Source of the DNA: Aporrectodea caliginosa
Lineage: Eukaryota > Annelida > Clitellata > Crassiclitellata > Lumbricidae
DNA: 64,000 bases
NCBI GenBank assembly: GCA_020284085.1
Contig: JACEVL010000083.1
Span: 1,300,501 to 1,364,500, forward strand
Direction: 5' to 3'
The notes under the pieces are model-generated. The model was not told where the DNA came from. It made no database searches and was given only the letters and a program-made list of their open reading frames with translations. Shown in pieces: positions 22,651 through 34,800 of this stretch (its first letter is position 1; every line of letters begins with the position of its first letter). The position numbers and the translations under genes are program-made.

Positions 22651-23513
22651 TTTTACATTTAGCTTCTCAACCTCTCTTGGCCTCTTTTCGCAAACCATTA
22701 AGCGGTGCTATATCACATCAAGTCCGCGATAGCTGCCAGGTCTGAATCCGGGAGGTCAAGCCGAGGAGACAGCATAGTGCTACAGTGACAATCGGTGATG
22801 ATAGTGGTCGTGTGTGTGGTGGCGCAGTAGAGCCAAACATCTGGACTCGGGAGTCTGTTTCGATGATCTTCTGCTGAATAACGTTTTGCTTTTGGAATTA
22901 TTCTTGATTCTTGAATTTTTCAATACAATGTTCATGTGTGTCCTGTGTGTAGCCCACATCCATGGAAAACTGGAACAATTTGGCTGATTGCATACATAAA
23001 CTTAAAACTCATTTGCTTCAACTTGTTAACACACCGTAGCCGAGCTGCAACGGATTATGTTTTGGGCTGCACTTTTTTGCTTGAAGTGATCGTTGATTGA
23101 TACTTTTATTCAGTGTAGGCTGGAAAATGGTTAGAATAATTGAGCTGACGTTTATTGGACACAGGCTAATTAAAAGCAATATTGCAGTCATCGAAAAGTA
23201 AAATTTCAGTAGGCATTGCAAGGGTAGACAAAACGAACAACTCCCGCTAACAATGTGACCAAATTTCTTAAGGCAGATTTAATGTTAGCATTTCAACGAT
23301 TAGGCTATAGACTTCATCAGGTTTTTTTGAACTTTTTGGGTAAGCCTAGAGTGTTGCGACATATTTTAACGAAAAAAGCCAATGCGTCAATCAAGCAGCG
23401 CTTTGAATGTCATTACTCTGCACAAAAGGTCATCCATAGGCGCAACGAAAGAGAAATAAAAGAAAACCTAATTAAAGCATACGCATATAATTATTCGCGC
23501 AATTGTAATTAAG

Positions 23514-23735
23514 GATTTATATGGCATCTCCTCGACGGAGACTGAGAGAGGCGAGACGCTCCCGACTGGAATGCTGAAGACCACGATTGAACAGAAAGAG
23601 CTTGAAGCCCAACTTGTGATAAAGAATGGCAAAGTAGCCTATGTCGTAGTTGGAGCAACCACGAAGCTTCTATGCTACGCCGTAGATGCTCTGGACGTCG
23701 GGAGAACCAGATCACTATGCGCATTACAGCGAATA
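23514..23735 (+). other. Unassigned exon-like open segment
   Basis: An AAG acceptor-like site is followed by about 70 open codons with ordinary amino-acid composition (KDLYGISSTETERGE ... KELEAQLVIKNGKVAYVVVG). It then runs into a dispersed repeat. It is not recognised. It could be a relic exon of another gene, or chance; codon choice looks more coding-like than its surroundings. Confidence 0.25.
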
Positions 23736-23757
23736 CTATGGTCGAATGTTAATTCAA

Positions 23758-23845
23758 CCATTCATTCTGAGAATTTATATAGCGCACATTCAAGAAGCCT
23801 AATCAGAGGCGCTCCCAGCCCAGCCACGACTAAAGGGAATAGACT
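23758..23845 (-). repeat. Dispersed repeat (AGAATTTATATAGCGC family)
   Basis: Carries GAGAATTTATATAGCGC and AGAGGCGCTCCC, the reverse of the TTACGA-tail element end. Related copies lie at 26,370-26,470, 48,090-48,190 and 54,925-54,985. Confidence 0.55.
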
Positions 23846-24071
23846 TTAGTGACTTATAAAACCAAGTTGGGTTGATCAGGAGTAATGAACATGGAGGAAA
23901 CCAAGAAATTAGTGTTCCCCAAATCTAGATATGTAAACCTAGCTAGTCGATTACGGATATGAAGATATTAAACGGAATGCGATAGACACAATTAGTTAAT
24001 GTGGGAAAGAGTTACCGTATCCCTAGATACGGTATTCATTCATGTGTAGCAACCTATGAATGAATGCATGA

Positions 24072-24261
24072 GGGTCATGGTGGCTTGAATTGTAAGCAAA
24101 CGGCGTGTCGTGCGAACCTCGCGGAAGTCACGAGTGATAGTAGCACGATCAAACCCACTCTTCCCGCACTTTTCGAGAATGTCACTTCCTGGTCCAAGGT
24201 CACTTTCAAATCACACACTGTAGTTGAAAAAGAAATTCCAGAGACAGATGTTGTAAATTAA
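24072..24261 (+). other. Unassigned exon-like open segment with stop
   Basis: Open codons read NCKQTACRANLAEVTSDSS ... VTSWSKVTFKSHTVVEKEIP and end in TAA at 24,259-24,261. The composition looks protein-like, but no family is recognised and no start or acceptor is compelling. It might be the last exon of the same relic as 23,514-23,735. Confidence 0.2.
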
Positions 24262-24339
24262 GCAGATCGATCTAACAGTTTTGCCCACGACTATCAAGTC
24301 AGAAGAACTGAAATCTTGCTCGTTTCAGTTCAAGTAGTT

Positions 24340-25162
24340 AGGCAAATATAAGACGCTTGTAGATATAAATTGGACTTTGGTAATGACCCAATTTTCGGGT
24401 ATCCGCAGTAATGAACATCTGCCTACTGGCGTATGATATGCGTTCCGACCTAGACCCACAGTTTGATTAGTAAAGGTGAGCTGAGTGTCTATAACCGACC
24501 TAAAAATAGCCCTGCGATAGGTGATGCAATGATTTGTCCTTTTTAAGCATAATAATCTTGTTCGCATGACTGTCGTCCATATGAACAAGCATGTACGCTT
24601 GCGGTCTCTTTCATTTTGGAACGCATAATATGTCGCCAGCATTCAATAATTTCCAACCACAGTATATACAGTCAGTCTTGATTCCCAAGACTTACCATAT
24701 TCAGCAAGGTCATCTGATTACCTTTCCCTGGTCAAACCTCGGACAAGAACTTAACGAACGAGCTTTATCGGTTGCTAGACCTACAATCTTGTCATGGATC
24801 TGTTAATTCCATTCAGTTACCTGTGTCACTTTATATTCTGCTTCAGACTTAACCTTTTTCAAATTCATTCATTCATATAAGAGATTTAGGTAGCGCCCCA
24901 TCAAGCTTATCTACTCGGAAGCACTCCCGACCCAACCCCGGCTAAAGAGAGCAGTCTTGCCTTTAGAGTAAAAAGTAGGCAGTAACGGGCTCTAGGCACT
25001 AGGCGTAGTGCCGCAGGGAACCCATTTCAGATTGCTGGGCCAGCAACGGAGATGGTACAGCACTGTATAATAGAATCCGTGAACGAGGAACGAGGAGCTC
25101 AGCTTGTCTAGACGAGCGGAGAGAACCACGACGCTGGACGCTCAAGGTAGAGCAGCAAAACT

Positions 25163-25240
<78 letters not shown>

Positions 25241-25272
25241 TGCTTATCCACCATAGTCCGCCTCTCTGTCAT
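24340..25272. repeat. Left arm of a large inverted repeat
   Basis: Matches the reverse complement of 31,800-34,350 in order: 24,345-24,640 with 33,950-34,340, and 24,655-25,272 with 31,800-32,350. Example: TTAACGAACGAGCTTTATCG here against CGATAAAGCTCGTTCGTCAA there. The arm ends exactly where copy B begins. It lacks the 1.6 kb LINE and TTAA-element segment that sits inside the right arm, and has a TA expansion instead. Confidence 0.8.
25165..25237. repeat. Pure TA microsatellite
   Basis: About 36 uninterrupted TA units inside the left inverted-repeat arm. The right arm has no TA run at the matching position, so this is a local expansion. Confidence 0.95.
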
Positions 25273-26057
25273 TAGACCCGGCATTAGGACATCAATCGAC
25301 TGGCATAGTATACAAGCTCATTTTTTCTGCAAGTTGTTAGCACATAAAATGTTCAGTATATTTTATGTCAAAAATATGCTAAGTTATATAAGAATGTGCT
25401 CTTTACTGACTTTCCTTTAATTTCAGTAATAACTTTTAATGTCCATGTTTAAATGTTCAAGTGTCATTGATGTTACATGGAACTGTAATGCAGGTCAGTG
25501 TATTCAGCTTACATGCAGTGAATGAAGTCAAAGATATCAAATAGCGTAACTATGGTCCTACAGGACCCACATTTGTATGGTGGCCAAAATCTAAGAAACA
25601 GACCCTCCCAGAGACTTATGCAGTACGAACTATTATTCATTTGAATAGTCTGTGATCGGGCTTGAATTTCAAAATTAAGCTATTCTTTACATGTCTGAAT
25701 TTCAAAATAAATGTGTCATGTTAATGCTCTGATAGAGAATAATGACATCATCATCATCATATATTCGTTTATTGTGTTAACAACAAACATAACGCTGTAG
25801 GTATACATAGAAAAAATACATCTAGATATTATAGTATGAAGAAATAATAGCTTAGTAAGAAGACGTATTTGCCATTATTTGCCACCTCTTTTCATGAAGC
25901 ATATAAACATTAAATGCAGAGTAATATTATATTAAGACCAGGTGACGACTTTACAAAGATTAGATTTGTAAGTCCCACATCAGATGATCAGATCTGTCGA
26001 ACAAATGTCGCAGTTTTCTCTTGATCCTACAGGTTTGCAATCTTTATGATTTTGTAG

Positions 26058-27747
26058 CAATCTGCGTCCAGTCCTGAAATCTTCATATCGTACCAGTGGG
26101 ATAAACAGCCGCAGATCAAGGCCCTCTACCGACGTCTTTCGCAACTCGGATACACCTGTTGGCTGGATATCATGCAGATGGGAGGAGGAGACTCACTATA
26201 TGACAAGATAGACAGAGGCATACGAGGATGTAAAGTCATCATTTCCTGCGTCACATCCAAATACGCGCTATCCGCCAACTGCAGGTCTGCACGTATGCTA
26301 GTAATACCACGTCCTGACAAAATAGAAAGGGTTGCTAACAATATATATATATACATATACCGTATATATAATCGTAATCATAATCGTAATCGAGAATTTA
26401 TATAGCGCCACTCAAAAACAGAGGAGCCTCCGACCCGGGCCGGTGTCCTCACTGATAAACAGAGAGGATTTCAGGCGCTGACGGAACTGGGTTAAAGAAA
26501 TAGAGAAAGGACAGTCCTGAGGGACTGAGGTAACTGGTCCCAGCTATAGTATTGGGACCAACAATAGCGAAACTTCTAGATTGGATGTAGAAGTGCGCAC
26601 CCGCAGGACAACCAAGTTACCACGGCCGAGGATCGAATGCAGGAACGTCTGGGCAGTGACGATGCTGCTCTTATGCCCTAAGATAGTGAGGAGCAGAGCC
26701 ATCAAGACAGTTTCGCATGAGGGGTGAAACCTTGAATTGGATACGCTTGCGGATGGGGAGCCAGTGACGGGAGTCACGGATAAAAGAGGAGATATGGTCA
26801 AACTTTGCAATGCCCCCTATGAGGCGGGCAGCAGCGTTTAGGATGACCTGAAGCTTAGATGTATTCGTAGAGTAGAGACCAATGTGACACCGCGTCTCAA
26901 TGCATATTTTTTGTTAGGCCTAAGCGTTCTAGAAGTTGCTTGCTACCGACTACGCTATATAAATCGTCGTAATTACAATTACAATTACAATTATATAATT
27001 TATATATACCTGCGTTTATCCACCACGAATGTAGAACGCACAAAATCAAAGAATTAAATGCAGACGACAGATGCAAACTGGCATATATGAGATGATCACT
27101 TCTGTGATCTAAATATGGAAATTGAGTTGTTGAATATAAATATTACTTGTTTTAAAACTGTCGCAATTTCTGCACTGATGAAAGGAAAACTTTTTTTGAG
27201 GCATGTGATGGGAGTTTGAATCGGTGTAGCCTAATTATCGTTCCGTTGTTAGCATATTTTTGTGACACTGCGGCCCAATGTTACCCACAATTGTCGATTA
27301 ACTCACTTGGCATGCGCTAAAAATTACAGCGTAGACGCTAGTGCCATCTTATACACTATTGTGTACGTTTGATGCTGCATTGTTTTTGTTACAATTACTT
27401 TCGGAAATTGAATTGATTAGATCAACCATATAAATGTACTTTACGTGTAAAGTAAATGCATATTTCTGAAGTTTTCGAACACCACACTAAAACCGCTTGA
27501 GTCCATTGATCTAAGTGGTTCGCCGGTTGTCTTCTCTAGGAAGGAGGTGAGCCTGGCTGATGCCATCAAGAAGCCAATTATTCCACTGCTGTTGGAGAAG
27601 TCGTCGTGGCCACCAGAGGGTCCAATGGGAATGGTCTTCACTCAGCTGCTTTACATCGACTTCTGTAAACCAAATGAAAACATTCAGAAAGAGTGGAAGT
27701 GTCCGCAGTTCGTCGAGTTGATCAAACGAATTGATAAAGGTTTAGCG
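26058..27747 (+). CDS. Copy B exons 17-18, TIR domain
   Basis: A complete TIR domain: [29 protein letters not shown], then SANCRKEV across the junction, then [20 protein letters not shown], then [12 protein letters not shown]. The putative catalytic Glu is kept (RKE instead of RRE). Both exons have the same lengths (227 and 208 nt) and phases as in gene A. Confidence 0.8.
26368..26995. repeat. Composite dispersed repeat in copy B intron 17
   Basis: Flanked by TAATCGTAATCATAATCG on the left and an AATTAC-repeat on the right, as if two tailed elements met in opposite orientation. Copy C has only the left portion: 26,645-27,105 is absent there (junction near 48,365). Shared flanks on both sides allow the indel to be placed precisely. 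Confidence 0.55.
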
Positions 27748-28158
27748 GTAGGTGATGCCTCGAAAATATCTTTCGACTAAATGATACCACAACACTGTGA
27801 TGACGAATTTTTAAGGATGTTCTTATTCTGTATAAAAGGAATGTAATTTGCAAGTATTTTCATTGAATATATAAAAGGTTGAAATGGTTTGTTCACTAAT
27901 TTTTATTGTAGAAATGCTATTTTCTTTTCTGTTCTTATAATTTTATGGATACTTAATCACTTATGCCCATGGTGGCCTATTTACTTATTTGAAGCTAGCT
28001 GATTCACTTGAGCCAATGACTTTGAGGAATTAGGCAGAAAGCATCATATATGAGGCGGAGCTCTAAATATTGACTGAAAATGATTTCAATTATTGAGTAG
28101 AACAAAGCCTTTTTGGTTTGTTGTCGTAATCGTGCAAACATGTGAAAATCTGTTGTAG

Positions 28159-28557
28159 CCAAATTCTCAAACCACACCAACGACCAGTTCAACAAGACGA
28201 CAGTCAGATGTGAAGACTGAAGCACCAGCGAGGAATCCGGCTAAACCTGCAGCACCGCTAAGGAATGGTTCCCAGCAAGGAACACCAGCTAGAAACCCCA
28301 CTAGCTCAGGAACATCTGGGCCACCTGGAAAGAATCCTAAAAGGCCAGGAACGCTTGGAACACCAGCCAAGACTTCTGAAAAGCCAAGAACGTCAGCACC
28401 GACTGGAGCCAAACCAGGAACATCTGCAATGCCGGTGTCTATAAAAGGAACACCTGCACAGACAGAGAAAAAGCCAGGTAAGGAAAATGGCGAATTCACC
28501 TCACAAACAAGTAATGACGTAAATGCAAATTTATCCTCAGACAAAGAACTCTTATAG
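28159..28557 (+). CDS. Copy B exon 19, tail without CAAX box
   Basis: Same Pro/Thr/Gly/Lys-rich tail as gene A, with some repeat-unit changes, ending SSDKELL and TAG. Compared with A, one base is missing just after CTC, which creates the stop. In the other frame the remnant still reads SEESACWSIC, so the CAAX cysteine codon TGC has also become TGG. The product would be soluble. Confidence 0.75.
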   Translation, partial: PNSQTTPTTSSTRRQSDVKTEAPARNPAKPAAPLRNGSQQGTPARNPTSSGTSGPPGKNPKRPGTLGTPAKTSEKPRTSAPTGAKPGTSAMPVSIKGTPAQTEKKPGKENGEFTSQTSNDVNANLSSDKELL

Positions 28558-30700
28558 AAAGAAATAATACGTCTAGACAGTCCGAGGAATCCGCCTGTTG
28601 GTCCATTTGTTAATTTGTTTTTGCTTATTATATTCGAGGTAAGTAAATGTAGCGGAACAGATGTGCACCTAATTCTTACTATATTAATCAGCAAAGCCTA
28701 ATAAGTTTGAGTTCAAGAAGCTCTTCATGAATTAGGTTAAGAAAGGGCTTAAATTATGAATTATGTTCGTAGTATTTCAAAAGTATTTCTTAAAACTGCA
28801 ATGTTTCAAAATAAATTTATGTTTATTCATGATTTCAGATAAATGAAATTGGATTGCTATCAAATTAAATATATTTTACGGCACACATTCATAGTAAGGA
28901 AGTAACACTTAAGAAATGAGAGACTTGATCGCAGAATAGCATATAAATATTATATAACAAATGTTTATCTTTAATTATTTTTTTAATGAGTTGCTTTATG
29001 ATAGAAAAGCTAGGATAAAATGAAAATGTTGAAACCTGCAGGATTAGGATAATCCTAGCCATTGGACTGGTAATTTATTTACATTGTTATATTGACTTGT
29101 TATGGTTTCGGTTGATTAAGCTTTGTATAAAGTGGTTCGGTATTTTGTTGTTGTATAGAATAGATTTTGATGTAACGAACTGCTTGTTGTTTGCGTGTGC
29201 TTTTTTAGGACTCAGAGTTGTTACCCACAAGTAGATGGAGTCATTTGGTGGTATCGATACAGAGCATCATGACCAATTAGATATCCTTTGGTTTGATATT
29301 TATTTTGACACCACAGTCTGTCTGCATATGTCTGTTTATTTATATAATCTGTGAGCTTATTGCCTGTCACTTTCGGGCTTTGTTTGTCTTGGTTAAAACT
29401 TGTTTTCACAAATGAAGATTTATTAGTTTGATAATTTCTACCGAGTAGTGTTTTTGCGTTTTAAATTATTCGTGATTCTTGATTTTTCAATAAAATTACT
29501 AACTTTGTGCTGCAATAGATATCTTTGGTACCGAGACATGGTATATCATCACCTGCCTGTTTCTCACTAGCGAATTTAAATCCCGGTTTTAGCAAAGTTC
29601 TTCTAAATGCATGTATATGAAGTTCATATTAGTCAAATAACGTTGAATGTTGAAGCTCTTGATTTCATTTAGCGCATGGGAAGCGAAGAGTGAGTTTCAT
29701 CGGAGAAATGTTTACTGAGAATGCGTTTACAATGAAACGAATTTCTAGTGGAATTCCATTCTGTTTAGGCTACTGAACATAATTTGTGAGGCTTCAAATA
29801 GTTTTTTATATATTCTTATTTTATAATCGTAAAATATTTTATAACGCCACTCAAAAGAAATTCATTTGACTCCCTGAGCTTTTTAAAGTTCATAAGTAGG
29901 GTCCATAGTAATAAAATATAGTTTGCAGGTGGTGAGATGGCTGAATGCTAACGTCTACGGTCTATCTCTCGCCTTCACATCCGAGATTCAATTCGTGTTC
30001 GTTTTGAGAAAATGACAGCAAACAATTGCTTACCGATTTTAAAATTGATTATATATCTTTTATCAGAAGGGTTCTTCAACTCAGGATCACACCTCTAAAC
30101 TAATATTGATGCAACATTTAATACGTTTTGTTCCGAAGAAATGGTATACGCCAAGTAATGCTTTCTTCTGTCTCCAAAGCATTCCATGCATAAAAAGTGT
30201 TTCAATACCATGTTTAAGAACTGTAGTAATTTTAATACCATTTTAAAACCGATATGCTTATTAAACGTCACGATATCTTGAGTTTTATATGAATGCTTGC
30301 TTCTCATTGTTTCTCCAACCGGATTTTACAATTGTCCTACGCTTTTTGAAGCACCATTCATTTTACAGAAAGCTGAGCTTTATAACCGGTTTTATGCAGG
30401 ACTTTGATGACTTTCAAGCCTCTGTGAAATTTTATATGCAGCTTCTTAGTAGTTACTAATATTTTATTTATATGATATTGTTATTTTTTTGATCGCTGTG
30501 TTATGGTATAAAATAACTGCTTATGCTAAACAAATTTAGGCACTTCTATTCTTGTACGAGTGCAACAAATTAAATGGTAAATATCTTCTACCATTTTATT
30601 GCTTGCGACTTCTAACACTGCCCCAAATGAATGACCTATGAAAACGATGTTAACTGTTCCGTGAACGAATTATAAATTAACAAGAAAACCTATTACGAAT
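28558..30700 (+). other. 3' flank of copy B, homologous to the gene A 3' flank
   Basis: Aligns in order with 20,424-22,650, with many substitutions and indels. No gene is seen. A weak tRNA-like segment near 29,935-30,000 is too degenerate to call. AATAAA occurs near 28,811. Confidence 0.6.
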
Positions 30701-30714
30701 ATCATTGGTATAGG

Positions 30715-31058
30715 ACTAATGACTCAGCATACGTGGGATCCCGTTTGGCTGCCAGCACTGAATGAGCTAGACGGCGCTAGACTGGATGTAAATACTCTAA
30801 ACTTAAGTCTCACCTCTTCAAAAATGAATAATCTGGGCCATCTCATCTTCCACCTTACACTTCTCGACACGGACGACACCCGCCTGAACAGCTGCTCTGC
30901 CCCTCTGACCTCCTGACAACCGGACTTGGACCTCCATCGGACTACCCCTGGACAACCCTTCTGATTCGCCACAGCTTTCGTGAATAGGCTGGTGTCCTGC
31001 TCTTGGCCTCGAGTGGCGCTTTAGAGGTTCGGAGATTACGATTACGATCACGAATATT
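30715..31058 (+). mobile_element. LINE 3'-end fragment
   Basis: Reads TWDPVWLPALNELDGARLD and ends with the GAGTGGCGCTTTAGAGGTTC box and a GATTACGATTACGAT tail, the same end family as at 53.8 and 61.1 kb. It is probably a truncated non-LTR element. 31,060-31,800 has no supportable gene. Confidence 0.45.
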
Positions 31059-32337
31059 AATGGTAGCAGCCGAACATTTTATAATGCTTACCCATGGTGC
31101 CTTTATCGCCGGTTTTATGCGCCGCTAGAGGCAGATAATTCCATGCACTCCATGGATGAGAGCATAGCCAATAGGAAAAGCCGGAACCAGGTCAGCCTGT
31201 TCATATTAGTTTAGCATCCTGCAAGTGTCACTAAGAAGCTACCTCATAAAAATCTACATGCAATCGAATCTATCACATTTAATACAGTTCTGATCAATTT
31301 TATTTATTTTAGCTCGACTCTAATAGGCTACATTCTATGTTTATGACTTCTGTTGCGCCATTATCGCCATTATATACACGATAATCCTCGTAATACAGTT
31401 TAAGTAGGCGTTCGTAACAGAACAAACTGGGGTTTTGGCCTTCAAATTAGTCATGTAGACCAACAGTTAGGATGTGGTTGGACGAGGAATATGTGTTTTC
31501 ATGTGCACTTTCCGCCCTTGTGAAGTTTCCTATGGCGCTTATAACTTTGCAGTGAGATATATTTACATATTATATTTATCTAGCCATGTGCACATATCCA
31601 TAGATATAAACATACATACGCTTCAGAGTAACTGCCATATTTCGTTTGTTGAAGTTCCCTTTTATTCCATATTATTTGCTGACTTCAAGTTGACCATCAG
31701 AGATAAGGCGAAGGTTTTTTTGGCAAAAGCATCAACCGATGGCGCACCGAAGCCAAGCCGTAATCATAACACTATAATTCAGAACATCTGTCCTCTATGA
31801 CAGAGAGACAGACTATGGTGGTTAAGAAATCGCAGGAGCTTTTGCTGCTCCACCTTGAGTGTCCAGCGCCATGGTTTTATCCGCTCGTCTAGACAGGCTG
31901 AGCTCCTCGTCCCTCGTTCACGGATTCCATTATACAGCGCTGTGCCATATCCGTTGCTGGCTCAGCAATCTGGAATGGGTTCCCTGCGGCACTACGCCTA
32001 GTGCCTAGAGCCACGTTTTACTCTAACCGCAAGACTGCTCTCTTTAGCCGTGGTTGGATCGGGAGAGCTTCTGAGTAGATAATCTTGATGGGGAGTTATA
32101 GATCTCCTAAATGAGTGAATAAATTTGAAAAAGATTAAGTCTGAAGCAGAGAACGATATGCCATGGGTAACTGAATGAAATAAACATATTCATGGTAAGA
32201 GTTCCAACTATCTTGTAGGTCCTGCGACCGATAAAGCTCGTTCGTCAAGTTCTTGTCTGAGGTATGACTAGGGTAAGGTAGGCCTAATCAGATGACTTAG
32301 TTGAATAATGGTAAGTCTTGAGAATCAAGATTGACTA

Positions 32338-32830
32338 TTAATACTGTAGTTGGTATGATAATGGTTCTCGCTCAAGTGGGCAGAGGCCACGGAGATCATG
32401 AAGCTCATTGCCCTGGACAGCTCCCAACAAAGCGTCGTCTGCCGCTTTTTCTAACGTTTCAGCCGTCAGAGCATGAGAATGTAAGTAGCAAGCTCGTCTG
32501 AGTCTGTTCATGAAACACTTGAGGCGGGTTTTGTCCGTTCCACTCGCTAGGCCCCGCCATACTGGAGAGGCATAGCCTACTTCCATATGGTAGTAGCTCT
32601 TGCGACTGTTTGAAACTCTTTCATAGGGGCTCCTAGTGCTTTAATGGTTCTAACGACATACAGTGAGGCAGAACCAGAGCAGAGGATCTTATAAATGCGG
32701 TCTGTAATTGTTAATTTTTCGCCTATAAGAACTTACAGGGCCTTGATGGATGTTGTATGAGAGACACCGAAAATAGATGGTTGAGTCGATAGGGAGCACT
32801 TATTGCGTCTCACAATAGCCATTTCACGCG
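32338..32830 (-). mobile_element. LINE reverse-transcriptase C-terminal remnant
   Basis: The minus strand reads ASPVWRGLASGTDKTRLKCF, then NRLRRACYL and GAVQGNELHDLRGLCPL, a pattern found at the C-terminal end of many non-LTR reverse transcriptases. The upstream part on this strand is interrupted by the TTAA element at 32,836 and seems to resume near 33,850. No catalytic core is left. Confidence 0.6.
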
Positions 32831-32835
32831 TTTAA

Positions 32836-33845
32836 CCCTCAGGCTACCAGAATTTTTTTGTTACACTGAGTACCAGTGGGGTCAAAAATGACCCCAACAT
32901 AATTTTTACAATAAGTTCTTTGTTTTTTGCATTTTTATTTATTGTCATGAAAACAAACAATTAGTAAAGTATTTGGAACATGCTTAGGCTGTTGAAATAA
33001 AAGAATTTTTAATTTAATAGTTGCATATTAGTGTTCAAAGTGTTCGAGTGTTCAATGTTCAAAACTAGCATTGACAAAATCCGGTCATTACAGTTACTGC
33101 TTACAGTTTATGCAGGTATACTCGGCAAAAACGACATAATTGCGCTTACGTGTGACTCAGATTATATTTGACTTCTTATCATTTTCTTCTTATTTTGTCC
33201 ACTTGTCAAATATTGTTCTAATAAGTGCAAGTTGTTTAGGATATTGACTTTCTATTCGGCGCACCACATCGTCAAATCTAAGGGCATGTGATATTTTCTG
33301 GAACCGATTTATAGTCATGCTGACGTAAAACAATGTCTAAACTCTACAATTGCTGTACTGCTTCATTTCTTGACGTGTCAGATACATCACTCCATGTTTC
33401 ACCATAGATGGCACTGACTTCCTTATTTATCCACTTCAGTTTCTTTTAGAATTGGATTTCTCATAACTAGTTGGAACCTGTTCGCAGACTGTCAACATTT
33501 TTGGCAATAAATTTACTAAGTAAACGATATATAATAGTTTATCTTTGTTACAAATTCATTTTAAATCAATGATAGCTCAATAAAAATGTATTTTGTAATT
33601 TTTGCATATGTCAGAATTATTAAGTTTACACTGGGGTCAAAAATGACCCCACTGGTACTCAGTGTATAAATAGTATACCTGCGCCATCTGGTGATAGAAA
33701 ATGTAAAATAAAACTTGGAATTTTGCACAGAACAGGGATACCTATAAAGTCATAAAATTTCATTGAGATATCTCTTATGGGGGGTGAGTAGCACTAATGC
33801 AAACTACCTCTGGGGTCATTTTTGACCCCACTGGTAGTCGCAGGG
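32836..33845. mobile_element. piggyBac-like non-autonomous element with TTAA target duplication
   Basis: A TTAA on each side (32832-32835 and 33846-33849) encloses ends that are inverted repeats: CCCTCAGGCTACCAG at left and CTGGTAGTCGCAGGG at right. TTAA duplication and CCCT...AGGG ends are characteristic of the piggyBac superfamily. Subterminal palindromes GGGGTCAAAAATGACCCC lie at 32878, 33633 and (variant) 33812. No transposase frame is present, so it is a MITE-like derivative of 1,010 bases. Confidence 0.8.
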
Positions 33846-34725
33846 TTAAGCATAGTTCATTCGTAAGTTCTTTTCTTTGGACCAGTTAGTGATGTGTTGG
33901 AGGTCATCTGTTGCAGTTGATAAGTTGTCAACATTCAACGTTTTGAAAATATTGACTGCTGGCAACATATGCGTCCTAATATGATAGAGACCGCAGGCCT
34001 GCACGCTTTAACCAGTTGCCTGTTTGACAATTTGGATCACTGAATAAACGAATATTTAGTTGAATTGTTTTATATAGTTCGCGCCATGCATGCAAACAAA
34101 ATTATTATGCTGACAAAAAGGACAATTCATTGCATCACCTATCGCAAGGGATAACTTTTTAAGCGGCTTGAAACACACACACAGCTCACCTTTACTAAAC
34201 ATAGTGTAGGTCGGAACGCATAGTCTATCATACGCCCGTAGACAAACAACCAATTATCAATTCTAAAGTTCATTACTGCGATAATTGGGTCGCGACTGAA
34301 GGCCAATTTATATCTACAAGTGTCTTGTGTTGGCTGAAAGAAACGAAGAAAACTCAAAAGTGCATTAAATTTCGTTTTGCTTTCAGCAGAATGTAGGCCA
34401 TCTTCCTCTTAACCGGTTGATGCTGATGTTGATATCTAATGAACATTGTCTTGTGCATTAAATGTTGGTGCAACAGAAGCTCCTACCTAATAATGGCCTG
34501 ATTTCGTCTATCGTCGAAGAATTGACAAATATTACTCTCCCATTGACCTTATCCGACTTGGCGACTCTCGCCATTCATTATCGCCACGTTCATTTTCTCT
34601 CAGGCCTGCCAAATACACCACGGTAATAATAGCGCATGTGTCATTATCTGCGTCGCCATGACTACTATCGGCAAACAAACAAAACGAAGAGTATCATGGC
34701 GGCTTGGTAATCGTTATACATTGTA

Positions 34726-34800
34726 GCAGTTTGTTTTCTTTTCAGTTTCAGACATCGAGAATAAATTGCTCAACAGCTAAAACCAAAATAATCAAACGAG
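34726..34800 (+). promoter_or_regulatory. Conserved 5' flank / 5'UTR of gene C
   Basis: Aligns with 6,840-6,919 before gene A, including GTAGCAGTTTG and AATTGCT(C/G)AACAGCT. Retention of this block implies that gene C has, or had, its own promoter. Confidence 0.45.

Larger units (their letters stand above)
25273..28557 (+). pseudogene. Copy B: 3' partial duplicate (TIR2 and tail) or alternative cassette
   Basis: Begins within the last bases of exon 16 (AGACCCGGCATTAGG against AGACCCGCCGCTAAG in C). It keeps exon 17 (26058-26284), exon 18 (27540-27747) and exon 19 (28159-28557) with open frames and good splice sites. Exons 1-16 and a start codon are missing, so it cannot make the full protein alone. 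It is either a truncated pseudogene or a set of alternative 3' exons for gene A, whose exon 16 ends in the same phase. No stop codon or frameshift appears until the tail. Confidence 0.7.
31800..34350. repeat. Right arm of the large inverted repeat
   Basis: Reverse-complement match of 24,340-25,272, split by an extra 1.6 kb segment (32,360-33,940) that holds a minus-strand reverse-transcriptase remnant and a TTAA element. Copy B and its flank lie between the two arms. Confidence 0.8.

Noticed and set aside
29935..30005. tRNA-like segment in the copy B flank (also 21,850-21,910 in the A flank)
   Set aside because: Only box-like fragments; arms do not pair and the two copies differ strongly.
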